Source: Pseudomonadota bacterium
Lineage (GTDB): Bacteria > Pseudomonadota > Gammaproteobacteria > JAKAQQ01
DNA length: 32,026 bases
Reading direction: 5' to 3'
Assembly (NCBI GenBank): GCA_021828045.1
Contig: JAKATI010000012.1
Location: 1 to 32,026 of the forward strand
The position numbers and the translations under genes are program-made. The notes beneath the pieces are model-generated. The model searched no databases and was not told where the DNA came from. It saw only the letters and a list, made by a program, of their open reading frames with translations. Positions 18,102-27,388 of this stretch are shown here, one piece after another. Position 1 is the first letter of the stretch. Every line of letters begins with the position of its first letter.

Positions 18102-19943
18102 TCAGGCGGGAGAGGTCCGCCCTGTTGCCCGCCGGTGCCGGCGGATCAGGAAGCCCATGCCCAAAAGTCCCAGGAGGCTGAGCCAGTCCATGCCCCCGCC
18201 CCCGCCGTTGCTGCCCGAGCCGCCACCGGTTACGGATATAGAACCCGTGACGGGAGGCTCGCTGCTGCCCACCACCTGCGCGCTATAGCTGAGCGTTCCC
18301 GCAATGGGAGCGATGTAGCTCACCATGAGCGCTGGCGAATACTGCCCGGGCGCAATCCAGCCCTCGTAGGTGCAACTGAGGCTCGTGCCACCCGCCGGCT
18401 CGCAGATCCAGTCCGGACCGTTCGCCGGGAACGAGGCGGCCTGGGTCGGCAGGGTGATCGAAATCGTGGGATCCCCCACGGCACCAATGAAGGGATTGAG
18501 CTGGGCCACCGGCGTGCGGAAGGAGGGAACGTTCTGGTTCTCCACCTGGAAGCTCAGGCTGAAGGCCGACCCCTCGGGGCCCGGCGGATCCGAACTCGTG
18601 ATCGAGACCGTCGTATCGGCGAGGTTCTCCTCGCTCGCATACTGCTGGGCGGAAATCATGGTCCCGAAGGCACCGCCCAGGGCGTAGTACTTGTCGCTCT
18701 CCCCGATGATGAAATCGCCCGCACCATCCATCGCGACTGACGAAGCGAAGCCGTCGAATTCAGTTGCAATCACCGGGTTTGCAGAGTTGCTCGCAGCCGG
18801 GATGGGCCTTGGGGCGGCGGCCAACGGGTTCCCCATCGGGGCCCCGTCCGCCGCGTAGCGCTGGGCATCAATCTCGTACTTGTAGGGTGGTGCCCCCTCC
18901 TGCCCGGGCCCATAGTTGTTCCACGCCACCACGAAATCGCCTTCCACATCCATCGCAACCGAAGGAAGCTCCTGGCTGGCAACTGAGATGTTGCTGCTCG
19001 CAAGAAAGGCATTGCCCTCGGCCGCGCCCGCGGCCGAATAGCGCTGCGCATAGATCTCGTCGCTGCCCGAGGTTGGGGCATTCTCCCACGCCACCACGGA
19101 ATCGCCCCCCGCATCCATCGCGACCGCCGGTGACAGATTGTTTCCGGCCGTCGAGCTCACGACAAAGTCGCTGCCCTCGGCCACGCCCGCGGCCGAATAG
19201 CGCTGCGCATCGATCTCCTCGCTGCCCGAGGATGGGGCATTCTCCCACGCCACCACGGAATCGCCCCCCGCATCCATCGCCACCGCCGGCAACAGATTGT
19301 TTCCAGCCGTCGAGCTCACGACAAAAGCACTGCCCTCGGCCGCGCCTGCGGCCGAATAGCGCTGCGCATAGATCTCGTCGCTGCCCGAGGATGGGGCATT
19401 CTCCCACGCCACCACGAAATCGCCCGCCGCATCCATCGCGACCGAGGGGTAGTCATTGTTCCCGGCTATCGGACTCACGACAACGTCCCCACCCTCGGGC
19501 GTTCCCGCGGCCGAATAGCGCTGCGCATAGATCTCCTCGCTGCCCGAGGTCGGCTGGTTCTCCCACGCCACCACAAAACCGCCCTCCGCATCCATCGCGA
19601 CCGAGGGCAATCTATTGCTGCCGGCTGTCGGACTCACCAGGAAGGTACTGCCTTGCGCTGTATCCGGGGCCAAATAGTCCTGCGCATAGATCTCGGAACC
19701 GTTCCTGGACGGATTTTGAACCCACACCGATACGAAATCACCCTGGGCATCCATCGCAACTTTTCCCACCCCTACCTCGCCCCCGGTGGCCTGCACGATC
19801 GGAGTCACATCGATGATGCTGCCAACCGCGCCACCCGATCCGGATCCCGCATGGGCCCAAGGGGAGGCAGCGAGTGCCATGGCCACGGCCAAGGCTACGG
19901 GTGAAGTCCGAACAGGGGGCAACGAGGACAATTTGCGCTTCAT
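18102..19943 (-). CDS. Secreted repeat protein: signal peptide, seven ~53-aa repeats, Ig-like/DUF11-like region, GlyGly-CTERM-like C-terminal anchor
   Basis: N-term MKRKLSSLPPVRTSPVALAVAMALAASPWAHA; repeats VAMDAxGDxVVAWENxPxSGSxEIYAQRYSAAGxAEG; C-term GSNGGGGGMDWLSLLGLLGMGFLIRRHRR. Confidence 0.88.
   Translation of the reverse strand: MKRKLSSLPPVRTSPVALAVAMALAASPWAHAGSGSGGAVGSIIDVTPIVQATGGEVGVGKVAMDAQGDFVSVWVQNPSRNGSEIYAQDYLAPDTAQGSTFLVSPTAGSNRLPSVAMDAEGGFVVAWENQPTSGSEEIYAQRYSAAGTPEGGDVVVSPIAGNNDYPSVAMDAAGDFVVAWENAPSSGSDEIYAQRYSAAGAAEGSAFVVSSTAGNNLLPAVAMDAGGDSVVAWENAPSSGSEEIDAQRYSAAGVAEGSDFVVSSTAGNNLSPAVAMDAGGDSVVAWENAPTSGSDEIYAQRYSAAGAAEGNAFLASSNISVASQELPSVAMDVEGDFVVAWNNYGPGQEGAPPYKYEIDAQRYAADGAPMGNPLAAAPRPIPAASNSANPVIATEFDGFASSVAMDGAGDFIIGESDKYYALGGAFGTMISAQQYASEENLADTTVSITSSDPPGPEGSAFSLSFQVENQNVPSFRTPVAQLNPFIGAVGDPTISITLPTQAASFPANGPDWICEPAGGTSLSCTYEGWIAPGQYSPALMVSYIAPIAGTLSYSAQVVGSSEPPVTGSISVTGGGSGSNGGGGGMDWLSLLGLLGMGFLIRRHRRATGRTSPA
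18726..19752 (-). repeat. Tandem coding repeats, 159-bp period
   Basis: ATCCATCGC (VAMD codons) at 18726, 18948, 19113, 19272, 19431, 19590, 19749; last five exactly 159 bp apart. Confidence 0.95.
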
Positions 19944-20110
19944 TGAAACACTCCTGGAATCAGGATATCGGGTAATGCGGATCCTTCAGCCGTGTGAGAC
20001 CGCTCGGCGGGAAAAGATTGCCGATCCTCTCTTGCCTGCGGCTGCTTCATGGGTGGTATCATCAAGGCGGTCTTTGATAATCGTGGTGATTCGGCAGACC
20101 CCAAGCTCGT

Positions 20111-20139
20111 AAGCTATCTACAATTTTTTCAAAAGTCAA
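20111..20139 (-). promoter_or_regulatory. Candidate promoter for the repeat-protein gene
   Basis: Minus strand TTGACT - 17 nt - TAGCTT in an AT-rich patch of the 340-bp intergenic region; weak -10. Confidence 0.3.
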
Positions 20140-20281
20140 CCTCGCCCCCCCGTCCGTGCCACCCCCGTCCAGAGCCCTCCCCTGATCTCCAGCCATTCCG
20201 GACCCCGCTGGATCGAATCCACGGCAACCCCTTACTTTTCCTGATAAAATCAGCTTTCATCCCCATGACCGGTCTTCTGCC

Positions 20282-20791
20282 GTGCCCGAAACCCGCAACC
20301 TCGATACGGAAATCGTCTTCAATGACCATCGCCTGATCCCCGTCTTCCGGTCGACCACCCCGGAGCTGCGCGTGGAGGTGGTCGATTTCTGGTTACGGGA
20401 AGGGGCGCTCAGGAATCGCCCGATTGCCGAGCAACGGGCCTTCGAGCTCGCCTACCTGATTCGCGACCGGGACCAGGTTCTGGTTGGAGTCTCGACGGCC
20501 CAGCTGGCACCTGCACCCGGGCCTGACGGACGGCCCGCCTACTTCCTCAGAACCTTTATCCGGCCGGCCGACCGTACCCCCGGCCTCCCGCAGCGCGTGA
20601 TCCGGGAGACCTGGCAGTTGCTCAAGCGGCACGCCTCCCCGGACGGACCCCAAGGTGCCTTCCTCGTGGGCGAGAACCCGAAGCTCAACCGTCCCGGCAT
20701 GAAAGAGCAGCTCGCCCGACGGGGCTGGGATTATCTGGGCCAGAATGCCAAAGGCCTTCCCGTCTGGGGGAAACCCTTCTCCCGGACCTGA
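20282..20791 (+). CDS. Hypothetical protein (169 aa)
   Basis: Intergenic-bounded ORF with GTG start, preceded by GATAAAAT; no family recognised with confidence. Confidence 0.6.
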   Translation: MPETRNLDTEIVFNDHRLIPVFRSTTPELRVEVVDFWLREGALRNRPIAEQRAFELAYLIRDRDQVLVGVSTAQLAPAPGPDGRPAYFLRTFIRPADRTPGLPQRVIRETWQLLKRHASPDGPQGAFLVGENPKLNRPGMKEQLARRGWDYLGQNAKGLPVWGKPFSRT

Positions 20792-20825
20792 CCCGCGCCC
20801 GGATCTTCGCTCCGGGACAGCGCAC

Positions 20826-21266
20826 TCAGCTCACTGATTCGAGCCGATGGCGAAAGCCCGTGATCTGGCTCCAGTAGAGGATCCAGCAGACGAACCCCGC
20901 GAGCGAGGTCAAGAGGGACAGGAACGGAACCAGGGAGACCACGGCCAGGATGGACATGGCAAGCCCGACCCCCCAGCCAAAACCGGACCCCTCGAGTCCG
21001 CGGGTTTCGAACTCGGCCTTGAGGGAATCGCGGATGTAGAGCACCACAAAGAAATTCCAGACCAGGTTGAAAAAAGGGATCAGCAGCAGGAAAACCAGGC
21101 CGGGCGACATTTTCCGGTTGGCCGGGGAGACCGCGTTCAGGGTCTTCATCAGGCTCACGAGATAAAGGATGGCGACCACGAGGAGGGCGAGGCCCACAAT
21201 CATGGCAAAAAGCACACCCATGCCGGTCAGGAACATCCAGGGCGTAAATCCGTGGGAGGTCATCAT
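20826..21266 (-). CDS. Multi-pass membrane protein, paralogue of 17544-18089
   Basis: MSPGLVFLLLIPFFNLVWNFFVVLYIRDSLKAEFETRGLEGSGFGWGVGLAMSILAVVSLVPFLSLLTSLAGFVCWILYWSQI; GGAG upstream of the start. Confidence 0.8.
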   Translation of the reverse strand: MMTSHGFTPWMFLTGMGVLFAMIVGLALLVVAILYLVSLMKTLNAVSPANRKMSPGLVFLLLIPFFNLVWNFFVVLYIRDSLKAEFETRGLEGSGFGWGVGLAMSILAVVSLVPFLSLLTSLAGFVCWILYWSQITGFRHRLESVS

Positions 21267-21584
21267 GCTTGTTTTCTCCGTTTAGGGGATAGGGGGCAGC
21301 TGGAAATCGGCGGCACAACAGGCACTTTCTCTCTGGTGATCCCGGTCCCGCCCCGGGTTCCGACCCTAGAGGCGGCAACCCGTCTTATAGGCGCGACCTT
21401 CTTTCTTTGTACACCACCTGCTCTCGGACATGCAAGCCGCCGGAACCGCGAAGCGGGCGGCTGTACAATGGTCCGGGTTCCGCCCGCGCCGGTTCCCGTC
21501 CATTCCCTCGGTCCTCCCCTTCCTGATCCCGCCCATCGGCCGGCACGACCGGACAGGCCAGCTGGCATTCCCAGGACAGCATCC

Positions 21585-22385
21585 ATGACCGGACCACCCG
21601 AACGCATCGTCTGCCTGACCGAGGAGACCACCGAAACCCTCTACCTCCTGGGCGAGGAGAGAAGAATCGTCGGCATTTCGGGATACACGGTCCGGCCGGC
21701 ACGCGCCCGGCGCGAAAAACCCCGGGTTTCGGCATTCACCCATGCCAAGACCGACCGGATCCTGGCCTTGGAGCCGGATCTGGTGCTCGGTTTCTCCGAC
21801 CTCCAGGCCGGCATTGCCGAATCCCTCGTCCGGGAGGGTCTCGAGGTCCACATCTTCAACCAGCGTGACGTGGCCGGCATCCTGGCCATGATCACAACCC
21901 TGGGTGCCCTGGTCGGCTGTCCGGAGCGGGCCCGCGAGCTCGTCCGCACGCTTGAGGGCGGACTCGACGAGATCCGGCAGGCGGCCCGGCTCTGGCCCCG
22001 GCATCCCACCGTCTATTTCGAGGAATGGGACGATCCTTTGATCTCGGGAATCGGGTGGGTCTCGGAACTGATCGGAATCGCGGGCGGCCATGACTGTTTC
22101 GGCGAACAGGCCCGGCAAGGCCTGGCCCGGAATCGCATCCTCGCGGATCCGGCCCGGATCATCGCGGCGGATCCGGAAATCATCCTGGCCTCCTGGTGCG
22201 GCAAGAAATTCCGCCCCGAGCATCTCGTCGCCCGTCCGGGCTTCTCCGCCATCCGGGCCGTGGCCTCCGGGTGGGTCCATGAAATCCCCTCGAGCGAGAT
22301 CCTGCAACCCGGCCCCGCCGCGCTGACCGACGGGGTCCGGAGAATCCATGAACTCTTCGGTCGCTGGGTCGCCCGCTACTCCTGA
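21585..22385 (+). CDS. Cobalamin/Fe-siderophore periplasmic-binding-like protein (BtuF-like), no signal peptide
   Basis: RIVCLTEETTETLYLLGEERRIVGISGYTVRPARARREKPRVSAFTHAKTDRILALEPDLVLGFSDLQAGIAESLVREGLEVHIFNQRDVAGI. ATG 21585 used rather than 20847. Confidence 0.85.
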   Translation: MTGPPERIVCLTEETTETLYLLGEERRIVGISGYTVRPARARREKPRVSAFTHAKTDRILALEPDLVLGFSDLQAGIAESLVREGLEVHIFNQRDVAGILAMITTLGALVGCPERARELVRTLEGGLDEIRQAARLWPRHPTVYFEEWDDPLISGIGWVSELIGIAGGHDCFGEQARQGLARNRILADPARIIAADPEIILASWCGKKFRPEHLVARPGFSAIRAVASGWVHEIPSSEILQPGPAALTDGVRRIHELFGRWVARYS

Positions 22386-23476
22386 TCAGGCACGATCCCG
22401 GCTGCGATCCCGACCGCCCGACGGGCAGCGTGCCGGATTTCGTCCGGGCCCGTGCGCCGGCCGCCAAACGTGATGCGTTCAGGATCCTCGCGCCGTTCGA
22501 GGAATCCCGCCTGCCAGAGCCGGTGGAGATGGGCGAGCGTCTCGCCGAAGGCAAAGGCCCGCTCATGGTCACTGAGTTCCCGTTCGAACAGCACGGGCAC
22601 CATGTCGGAAGCGGTCGCAAAGCTGCCGGAGAGGGCCGCCAAGAGGCGGGCCAGACGCTCCTCATGATGGGCGAAGAGTTCCCCAACGCGCGTCCGGGCC
22701 CCACGGAAGGGACGGCCGTGGGCAGGCAGGACCAGCGTGTCGTCCCCAAACGCGAGGAAGCGGGCGAGTGCTGCAAGGAAGTCGCCGAGCGGGTCGCCTT
22801 CCGGTTCCAGCGTGAAAACCGAGACGTTGCTCGAGATGGTGGGCAGCAGGAGATCCCCCGAAATCAGGACCGAGGTTTCCGGGCAATGGAAAAACGCGTG
22901 TTCCGGACTGTGCCCGGCTCCCGTTCCGACCTGCCAATCCAAGCCGAGCGGTATGACCTTTCCGGCCTCGATCCGTCTCAGGGAAGCCGGGAGGCGGGGC
23001 ACCGCCCGGATGTAGAAACGGGCCCGCCCCTCGAACGAGGCCAGTTCCCGCTCCGTCGCCCCGTGCCGGGTGTAGAAACGACCGAGCGTGGCCGCATCGG
23101 CCGGCGGGCTCCGGCCCTGGATGAGGCACGCCCCCAGGTACTCGGCCAGGGTCATCCGGAGCGGAACCCCGAGCCGGTCGCAGAGCCAATGGGCCAGACC
23201 GACGTGATCCGGATGGAGGTGGCTCACGATCACCGCCACCGCCCGCTCGCCGGCGAGCGGACCCTCGATCAGTGTGGACCAGGCGTCCCGGGTCGGCCCG
23301 GTATCCATGCCGGTATCCAGGAGAGCGTAGCGTTTCTTCTCTTCGTCGCGGAGAATCCAGAGATTCACATGGTCGAGGGCCAGGGGCAAGGGCATCCGGA
23401 CCCACAAGACCCCGGGGGCAATCTCCAACGCCGATCCGGGAGCCGGAGGCTCCCGGTCCAGGACCTCAAGGCTCAT
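22376..23476 (-). CDS. MBL-fold metallo-hydrolase
   Basis: VNLWILRDEEKKRYALLDTGMDTG, VIVSHLHPDHVGLAHWL, TGAGHSPEHAFFHCPETSVLISGDLLL. ATG 23476 (MSLEVLDRE). Confidence 0.88.
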   Translation of the reverse strand: MSLEVLDREPPAPGSALEIAPGVLWVRMPLPLALDHVNLWILRDEEKKRYALLDTGMDTGPTRDAWSTLIEGPLAGERAVAVIVSHLHPDHVGLAHWLCDRLGVPLRMTLAEYLGACLIQGRSPPADAATLGRFYTRHGATERELASFEGRARFYIRAVPRLPASLRRIEAGKVIPLGLDWQVGTGAGHSPEHAFFHCPETSVLISGDLLLPTISSNVSVFTLEPEGDPLGDFLAALARFLAFGDDTLVLPAHGRPFRGARTRVGELFAHHEERLARLLAALSGSFATASDMVPVLFERELSDHERAFAFGETLAHLHRLWQAGFLERREDPERITFGGRRTGPDEIRHAARRAVGIAAGIVPDQE

Positions 23477-23504
23477 CGGGCAAAGTGGGCGGGGCGGGGC
23501 GGCA

Positions 23505-24308
23505 TCACGGCTTCCCGGCGAGGCCGAGGAGACGCGGCAGATCCCGCTCGGGCGGAACCCCGCTCGTGAGGTGGAGTCCCGCTCCGGGCGAATGGACGAT
23601 GATCCCGGGCGTTCCCTGGAACCCGAGCCAGCCGAACAGCAGGGTGGCATCGCGGATGGCCTCGAGCGTCCGGGGCTGGATCTGCTTCCGCGGCAACGGC
23701 GGCAATCCGCCTTGAACGAAATGCGCCTCGAGCGTGTTGTAGGCAATCTCCGGCTGGCGGCTCTGCAGGATCCTCGCCGCCTTGCCGAGGCTGCTCCGGG
23801 CCAGGACCGCGACGAACAGGTAGCGCATCTGCAGACCATCCTTGAAAAGGGGTTTCACCCACTGCCAGAGGTGATGGCAGTAGACGCAGTTGGGATCGAC
23901 CATGGCATAGACGATGGTGCGGGGATGGGACGCCCCCTCGGCCACCCACGGCAGGTGGTCGAGCCGGTTCCAGACCCCTCCCCGGACCAGGTAACGGTCG
24001 AGGAAGCGGGCGGTGAGATTCGTCCCATGGGCATCGATCAGGTTGCCCATGAGGATGCCGCGCCCTCCCCCGACCGAGTAGACGAGGGCCCGATGCATGC
24101 CGGACTCGATCACATAGCCCTCAATGCCGAGCCCGGTCGGAAAACGCCGGACAACCCGGACCCCCATCCGGTTGAACAGCTGGAGCGTGGAGGCGGGTGA
24201 TTGGGCCCACACCCCGGGACCCGCCAACACAAGTCCCAAAAGCAGAACCGAAAGCACCCACCACCGGCCGGACGGACGGGCACATGGGGGGCTCGGATTC
24301 ATGGGCAT
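23505..24308 (-). CDS. dsbG: Thiol:disulfide interchange protein, DsbG/DsbC-like
   Basis: Signal peptide WWVLSVLLLGLVLAGPGVWAQ; MVDPNCVYCHHLWQWVKPL CxxC active site; GFQGTPGIIV cis-Pro loop. Confidence 0.82.
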   Translation of the reverse strand: MPMNPSPPCARPSGRWWVLSVLLLGLVLAGPGVWAQSPASTLQLFNRMGVRVVRRFPTGLGIEGYVIESGMHRALVYSVGGGRGILMGNLIDAHGTNLTARFLDRYLVRGGVWNRLDHLPWVAEGASHPRTIVYAMVDPNCVYCHHLWQWVKPLFKDGLQMRYLFVAVLARSSLGKAARILQSRQPEIAYNTLEAHFVQGGLPPLPRKQIQPRTLEAIRDATLLFGWLGFQGTPGIIVHSPGAGLHLTSGVPPERDLPRLLGLAGKP

Positions 24309-24368
24309 GGGGATCACCGGACCGTGGAGGCGGCCAGTATACGACAGCCCGTCCTTCACGTCCCGGCG

Positions 24369-25907
24369 TCAGCAGCCGGCCGCACAGCCATCGGCACGGG
24401 AATCGGATCCGGCCACAAAACCACCCTCCGCCGTCCGCAGGATCACCTGGGCGCGTCCAAAACCATCGGTCGATTCCAGGCGGACGACCTCGTGCCCGTG
24501 CCGGACCAGTTCGCCCGCAACCGCTTCCGGGAAGTCCGGTTCGACTGCGACCCGCACTCCGCCATCCCACCTCCACCGCGGCCGGTCGACGGCCTCCTGG
24601 GGCGGATCGCCGTGGTCAACCAGCCGCTGGACCAGCTGGAGGTGTCCTTGGGGCTGCATGAAGCCGCCCATGACCCCGAAGGGTCCCCAGGGTTGCCCCT
24701 CCCGCATCAGAAATCCGGGCATGAGGGTATGGTAGCTGCGCCGGCCGCCTGCGGCCCGGTTGGGATGGCCCTCCCGCCGGCTGAAGCACAGTGCCCGGTT
24801 GGACAGCGCAATCCCGGTTCCCGGAACCACGATCCCGGATCCGAAACCCATGTAGTTGGACTGGATGAAGCTCACCATGACACCCGACCGGTCCGCCGTC
24901 GCGAGAAAGACCGTTCCGCCCAGATAGGGTGCCTCCGGCACGAAGGAATGCGCGCGGTCCCGGATTCCGGCCGCTTGCATCCGGAGGTGTTGGGGGTCGA
25001 GGAGCGCCGGGACGGCCGGGCTGTCCCGGGGATCACCGATCCGGTCCAAGGCCTCGGCAAAGGCACGCTTGATGGCCTCGATGCTCTCATGCATCGTCTC
25101 GCCGGGACCCGCCGGCGATCTCATGGACAGGATCCCCAGTGCCTCAAGCGCCACGATCCCCTGGCTGTTCGGGGGCAGTTCGAAGACCTCACAGCCGTGG
25201 TAGGGAACCGACAGGGGATCCACCCAGAGACTGCGATGGGCCGCGAGATCCGAGGCCCGGAGCGCACCGCCCGCCGCCCGTGCAGCCCGATCGATGGTCT
25301 CCGCAATCGTTCCCGTGTAGAAATCCTCGCCCCGGCTCTCCGCGATCCGCCCGAGGGTCGAAGCCAGCTCGGGAGAACGCCAGACCGCACCCGCCCGCGG
25401 CACGAAGGCTGCCGGAAGGAAGGTGTGCTGCCAGTCCGCGAAAGCCGGATCCCGGAAACGTTCGGCCGCCTTGCGCCAGAAACGGGCCACGACGGGAGAC
25501 AGCGGAAAACCGTCGCGGGCGTACGCGATGGCCGGTTCGAACAGCTTCCGGAAGGGCAGGTGTCCAAAGCGCCCGTGGAGATCGGCCCAGGCCCGCGGGG
25601 CGCCCGGCACCATGACGGGAGCCCAGCCGCTCTCCGGCCATGGCAAGTCCACTCCCGGCAATAACGATGCTTCGGGCAATGCGCCCGATCCGTTCAATCC
25701 CCAAAGCCGCCCCTCCTGGAAAACCAGGGCGAAGGCATCGGAGCCCAATCCGTTACTGGTCGGTTCGACCACGGTCAAGGTGATTGCGGCAGCCAGGGCG
25801 GCATCCACGGCATTGCCACCCTCGTGGAGCATGAAAAGACCCGCTTGTGCGGCCAAGGGCTGGGACGTGGCGACGATGCCGTGGTCCGCATGAACGCTCG
25901 AACGCAT
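24369..25907 (-). CDS. Gamma-glutamyltransferase family protein
   Basis: GIVATSQPLAAQAGLFMLHEGGNAVDAALAAAITLTVVEPTSNGLGSDAFALV; LGGTVFLATADRSGVMVSFIQSNYMGFGSGIVVPGTGIALSNR. Confidence 0.92.
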   Translation of the reverse strand: MRSSVHADHGIVATSQPLAAQAGLFMLHEGGNAVDAALAAAITLTVVEPTSNGLGSDAFALVFQEGRLWGLNGSGALPEASLLPGVDLPWPESGWAPVMVPGAPRAWADLHGRFGHLPFRKLFEPAIAYARDGFPLSPVVARFWRKAAERFRDPAFADWQHTFLPAAFVPRAGAVWRSPELASTLGRIAESRGEDFYTGTIAETIDRAARAAGGALRASDLAAHRSLWVDPLSVPYHGCEVFELPPNSQGIVALEALGILSMRSPAGPGETMHESIEAIKRAFAEALDRIGDPRDSPAVPALLDPQHLRMQAAGIRDRAHSFVPEAPYLGGTVFLATADRSGVMVSFIQSNYMGFGSGIVVPGTGIALSNRALCFSRREGHPNRAAGGRRSYHTLMPGFLMREGQPWGPFGVMGGFMQPQGHLQLVQRLVDHGDPPQEAVDRPRWRWDGGVRVAVEPDFPEAVAGELVRHGHEVVRLESTDGFGRAQVILRTAEGGFVAGSDSRADGCAAGC

Positions 25908-25915
25908 GGGATTCC

Positions 25916-27388
25916 TCAGCCGTGTGCCGGCCGGGTCCCGCCGGAGGTCGCTCCCCGCATCCAGACGGCTCCGGTCACGAGCAGGAGGACCACGACGTTC
26001 AGGGCCAATGCCAGAAGACCGACGTTCACATCGGCGAAGGGTTCTGGAAGGATGCCGCGCTCCCAGCGAACCGGGGCACCGCCGAAGGAAAACAGGGTGA
26101 GGGCAACGACCCCCACCGTCCCGCCCGCCCAGACCGCGCTCCGGGGGACCGGGTTCCGGGGCAGGAGGCTGGCCCAGAGGGCGGGGGCCAGCTGGGTCAC
26201 GTAGCCGTACCCGAGGAGCAGGAGCAGCACGATGCCCTGCCCGCTCAGGCGCTCAAAAAGGATGGCGGCCCCCGCGATGAGGGGGACGATCGCACGGGCC
26301 AAAAGGTTGAGCCGTTCCTCGTTCCATTGGGGCAGGCAGGGACCGGCCACATTGCGCGCGAACTGGGTGGCAATCGCGAGCAAGAGCATGGAACCCGGGA
26401 CCAGTGCCGAAAGCAGTCCAGCCCCACCGATCAGGCCGAGCATCCAGCCCGGCAGCGTGTGGGCCGCGGCGGCCAGAAGGGCGAGATCGTGGTTGGGAAG
26501 TCCCGGCAGAATCACGAGCGCCGCGAAACCGGCCAGCAGGGCAAACAAGAGGACGAGCTGATAGAGCGGGAGAAAGATCGCGTTCTTGCGGAACAGGTCC
26601 TCATCCCGGGCGGCATAGATCGAGCCGAAGGTATGGGGCCAGAGGTAAAAGCCCAAAACCGAGAGCAGGACCGTCGAGCCGAACCAGACGGGGCTCTTGC
26701 CGGTGGCGGGCAGCTTGAGGAAACCGGGGTGCTTGCGGGCAATCGTGTGGAACAGGGATCCGATGCCACCGCTCGCGTGAATGGGGAGGAAGAGCCCCAG
26801 GAAAACCACGGCGGCGAGGAGGACCAGGTCCTTGATGGCCGCGGTCCACGCTGCGGCCCGGATGCCCGAGGCCATCACATAGGCGGTGAGCGCGAACGTG
26901 CCCAAGAGCACCGCCACGAAGGATCCGACCTGCCCGGCCGTCGTCACTTCCACGATGAGCCCGAGCCCCTCGAGCTGGAGGGCCAGATAGGGAAACATGG
27001 CGAGAATGCCCACGAAGGCCACGCCGAAGCCGAGCGTCCGGCTGTCGTACTTGGCCACGAAGAAATCGGTCTGGGAATAGAGCTTGCGGGTTCTCGCAAA
27101 ACGCCAGATGGGCGGCAGCAGCCAGTAGCCGAGCCCGTAGGCCAGGGCCCCGTAGGCGATGATGTAATAGGACGGACCACCAAAACCGTAGGCCCAACCG
27201 CTGGCGCCGAGAAAGGTGAAGGTGGTGTAGATCTCCCCTGCGAGGAGGAAGAAAATCAAGAACCCGCCGAAGCCGCGCCGGCCGACCGTCCATTGCTCGA
27301 GGTTCATGACGCGGCCGCGGCGGGCCGCCAGACCGAGGCCCAGGACCCCGAGCCACACGGCCGCCAGGATGACGACGGCGGCGTTCAC
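25916..27388 (-). CDS. Sodium:solute symporter (SSS) family permease
   Basis: NLEQWTVGRRGFGGFLIFFLLAGEIYTTFTFLGASGWAYGFGGPSYYIIAYGALAY, YSQTDFFVAKYDSRTLG, about 13 TM segments; GTG start overlaps preceding TGA (GTGA). Confidence 0.9.
   Translation of the reverse strand: MNAAVVILAAVWLGVLGLGLAARRGRVMNLEQWTVGRRGFGGFLIFFLLAGEIYTTFTFLGASGWAYGFGGPSYYIIAYGALAYGLGYWLLPPIWRFARTRKLYSQTDFFVAKYDSRTLGFGVAFVGILAMFPYLALQLEGLGLIVEVTTAGQVGSFVAVLLGTFALTAYVMASGIRAAAWTAAIKDLVLLAAVVFLGLFLPIHASGGIGSLFHTIARKHPGFLKLPATGKSPVWFGSTVLLSVLGFYLWPHTFGSIYAARDEDLFRKNAIFLPLYQLVLLFALLAGFAALVILPGLPNHDLALLAAAAHTLPGWMLGLIGGAGLLSALVPGSMLLLAIATQFARNVAGPCLPQWNEERLNLLARAIVPLIAGAAILFERLSGQGIVLLLLLGYGYVTQLAPALWASLLPRNPVPRSAVWAGGTVGVVALTLFSFGGAPVRWERGILPEPFADVNVGLLALALNVVVLLLVTGAVWMRGATSGGTRPAHG

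Noticed and set aside
18726-19752. CRISPR-like regular spacing
   Set aside because: Units are 159 bp, contiguous, in frame and coding; not short repeats with unique spacers.
18764-19816. 350-aa Pro/Arg/Ser-rich repetitive plus-strand ORF
   Set aside because: Antisense to the 159-bp repeat gene; its repeats simply mirror the coding repeats.
21267-21584. Cobalamin riboswitch upstream of the BtuF-like gene
   Set aside because: I found no B12-box-like GCCACTG or conserved core on either strand; only GC-rich hairpins.
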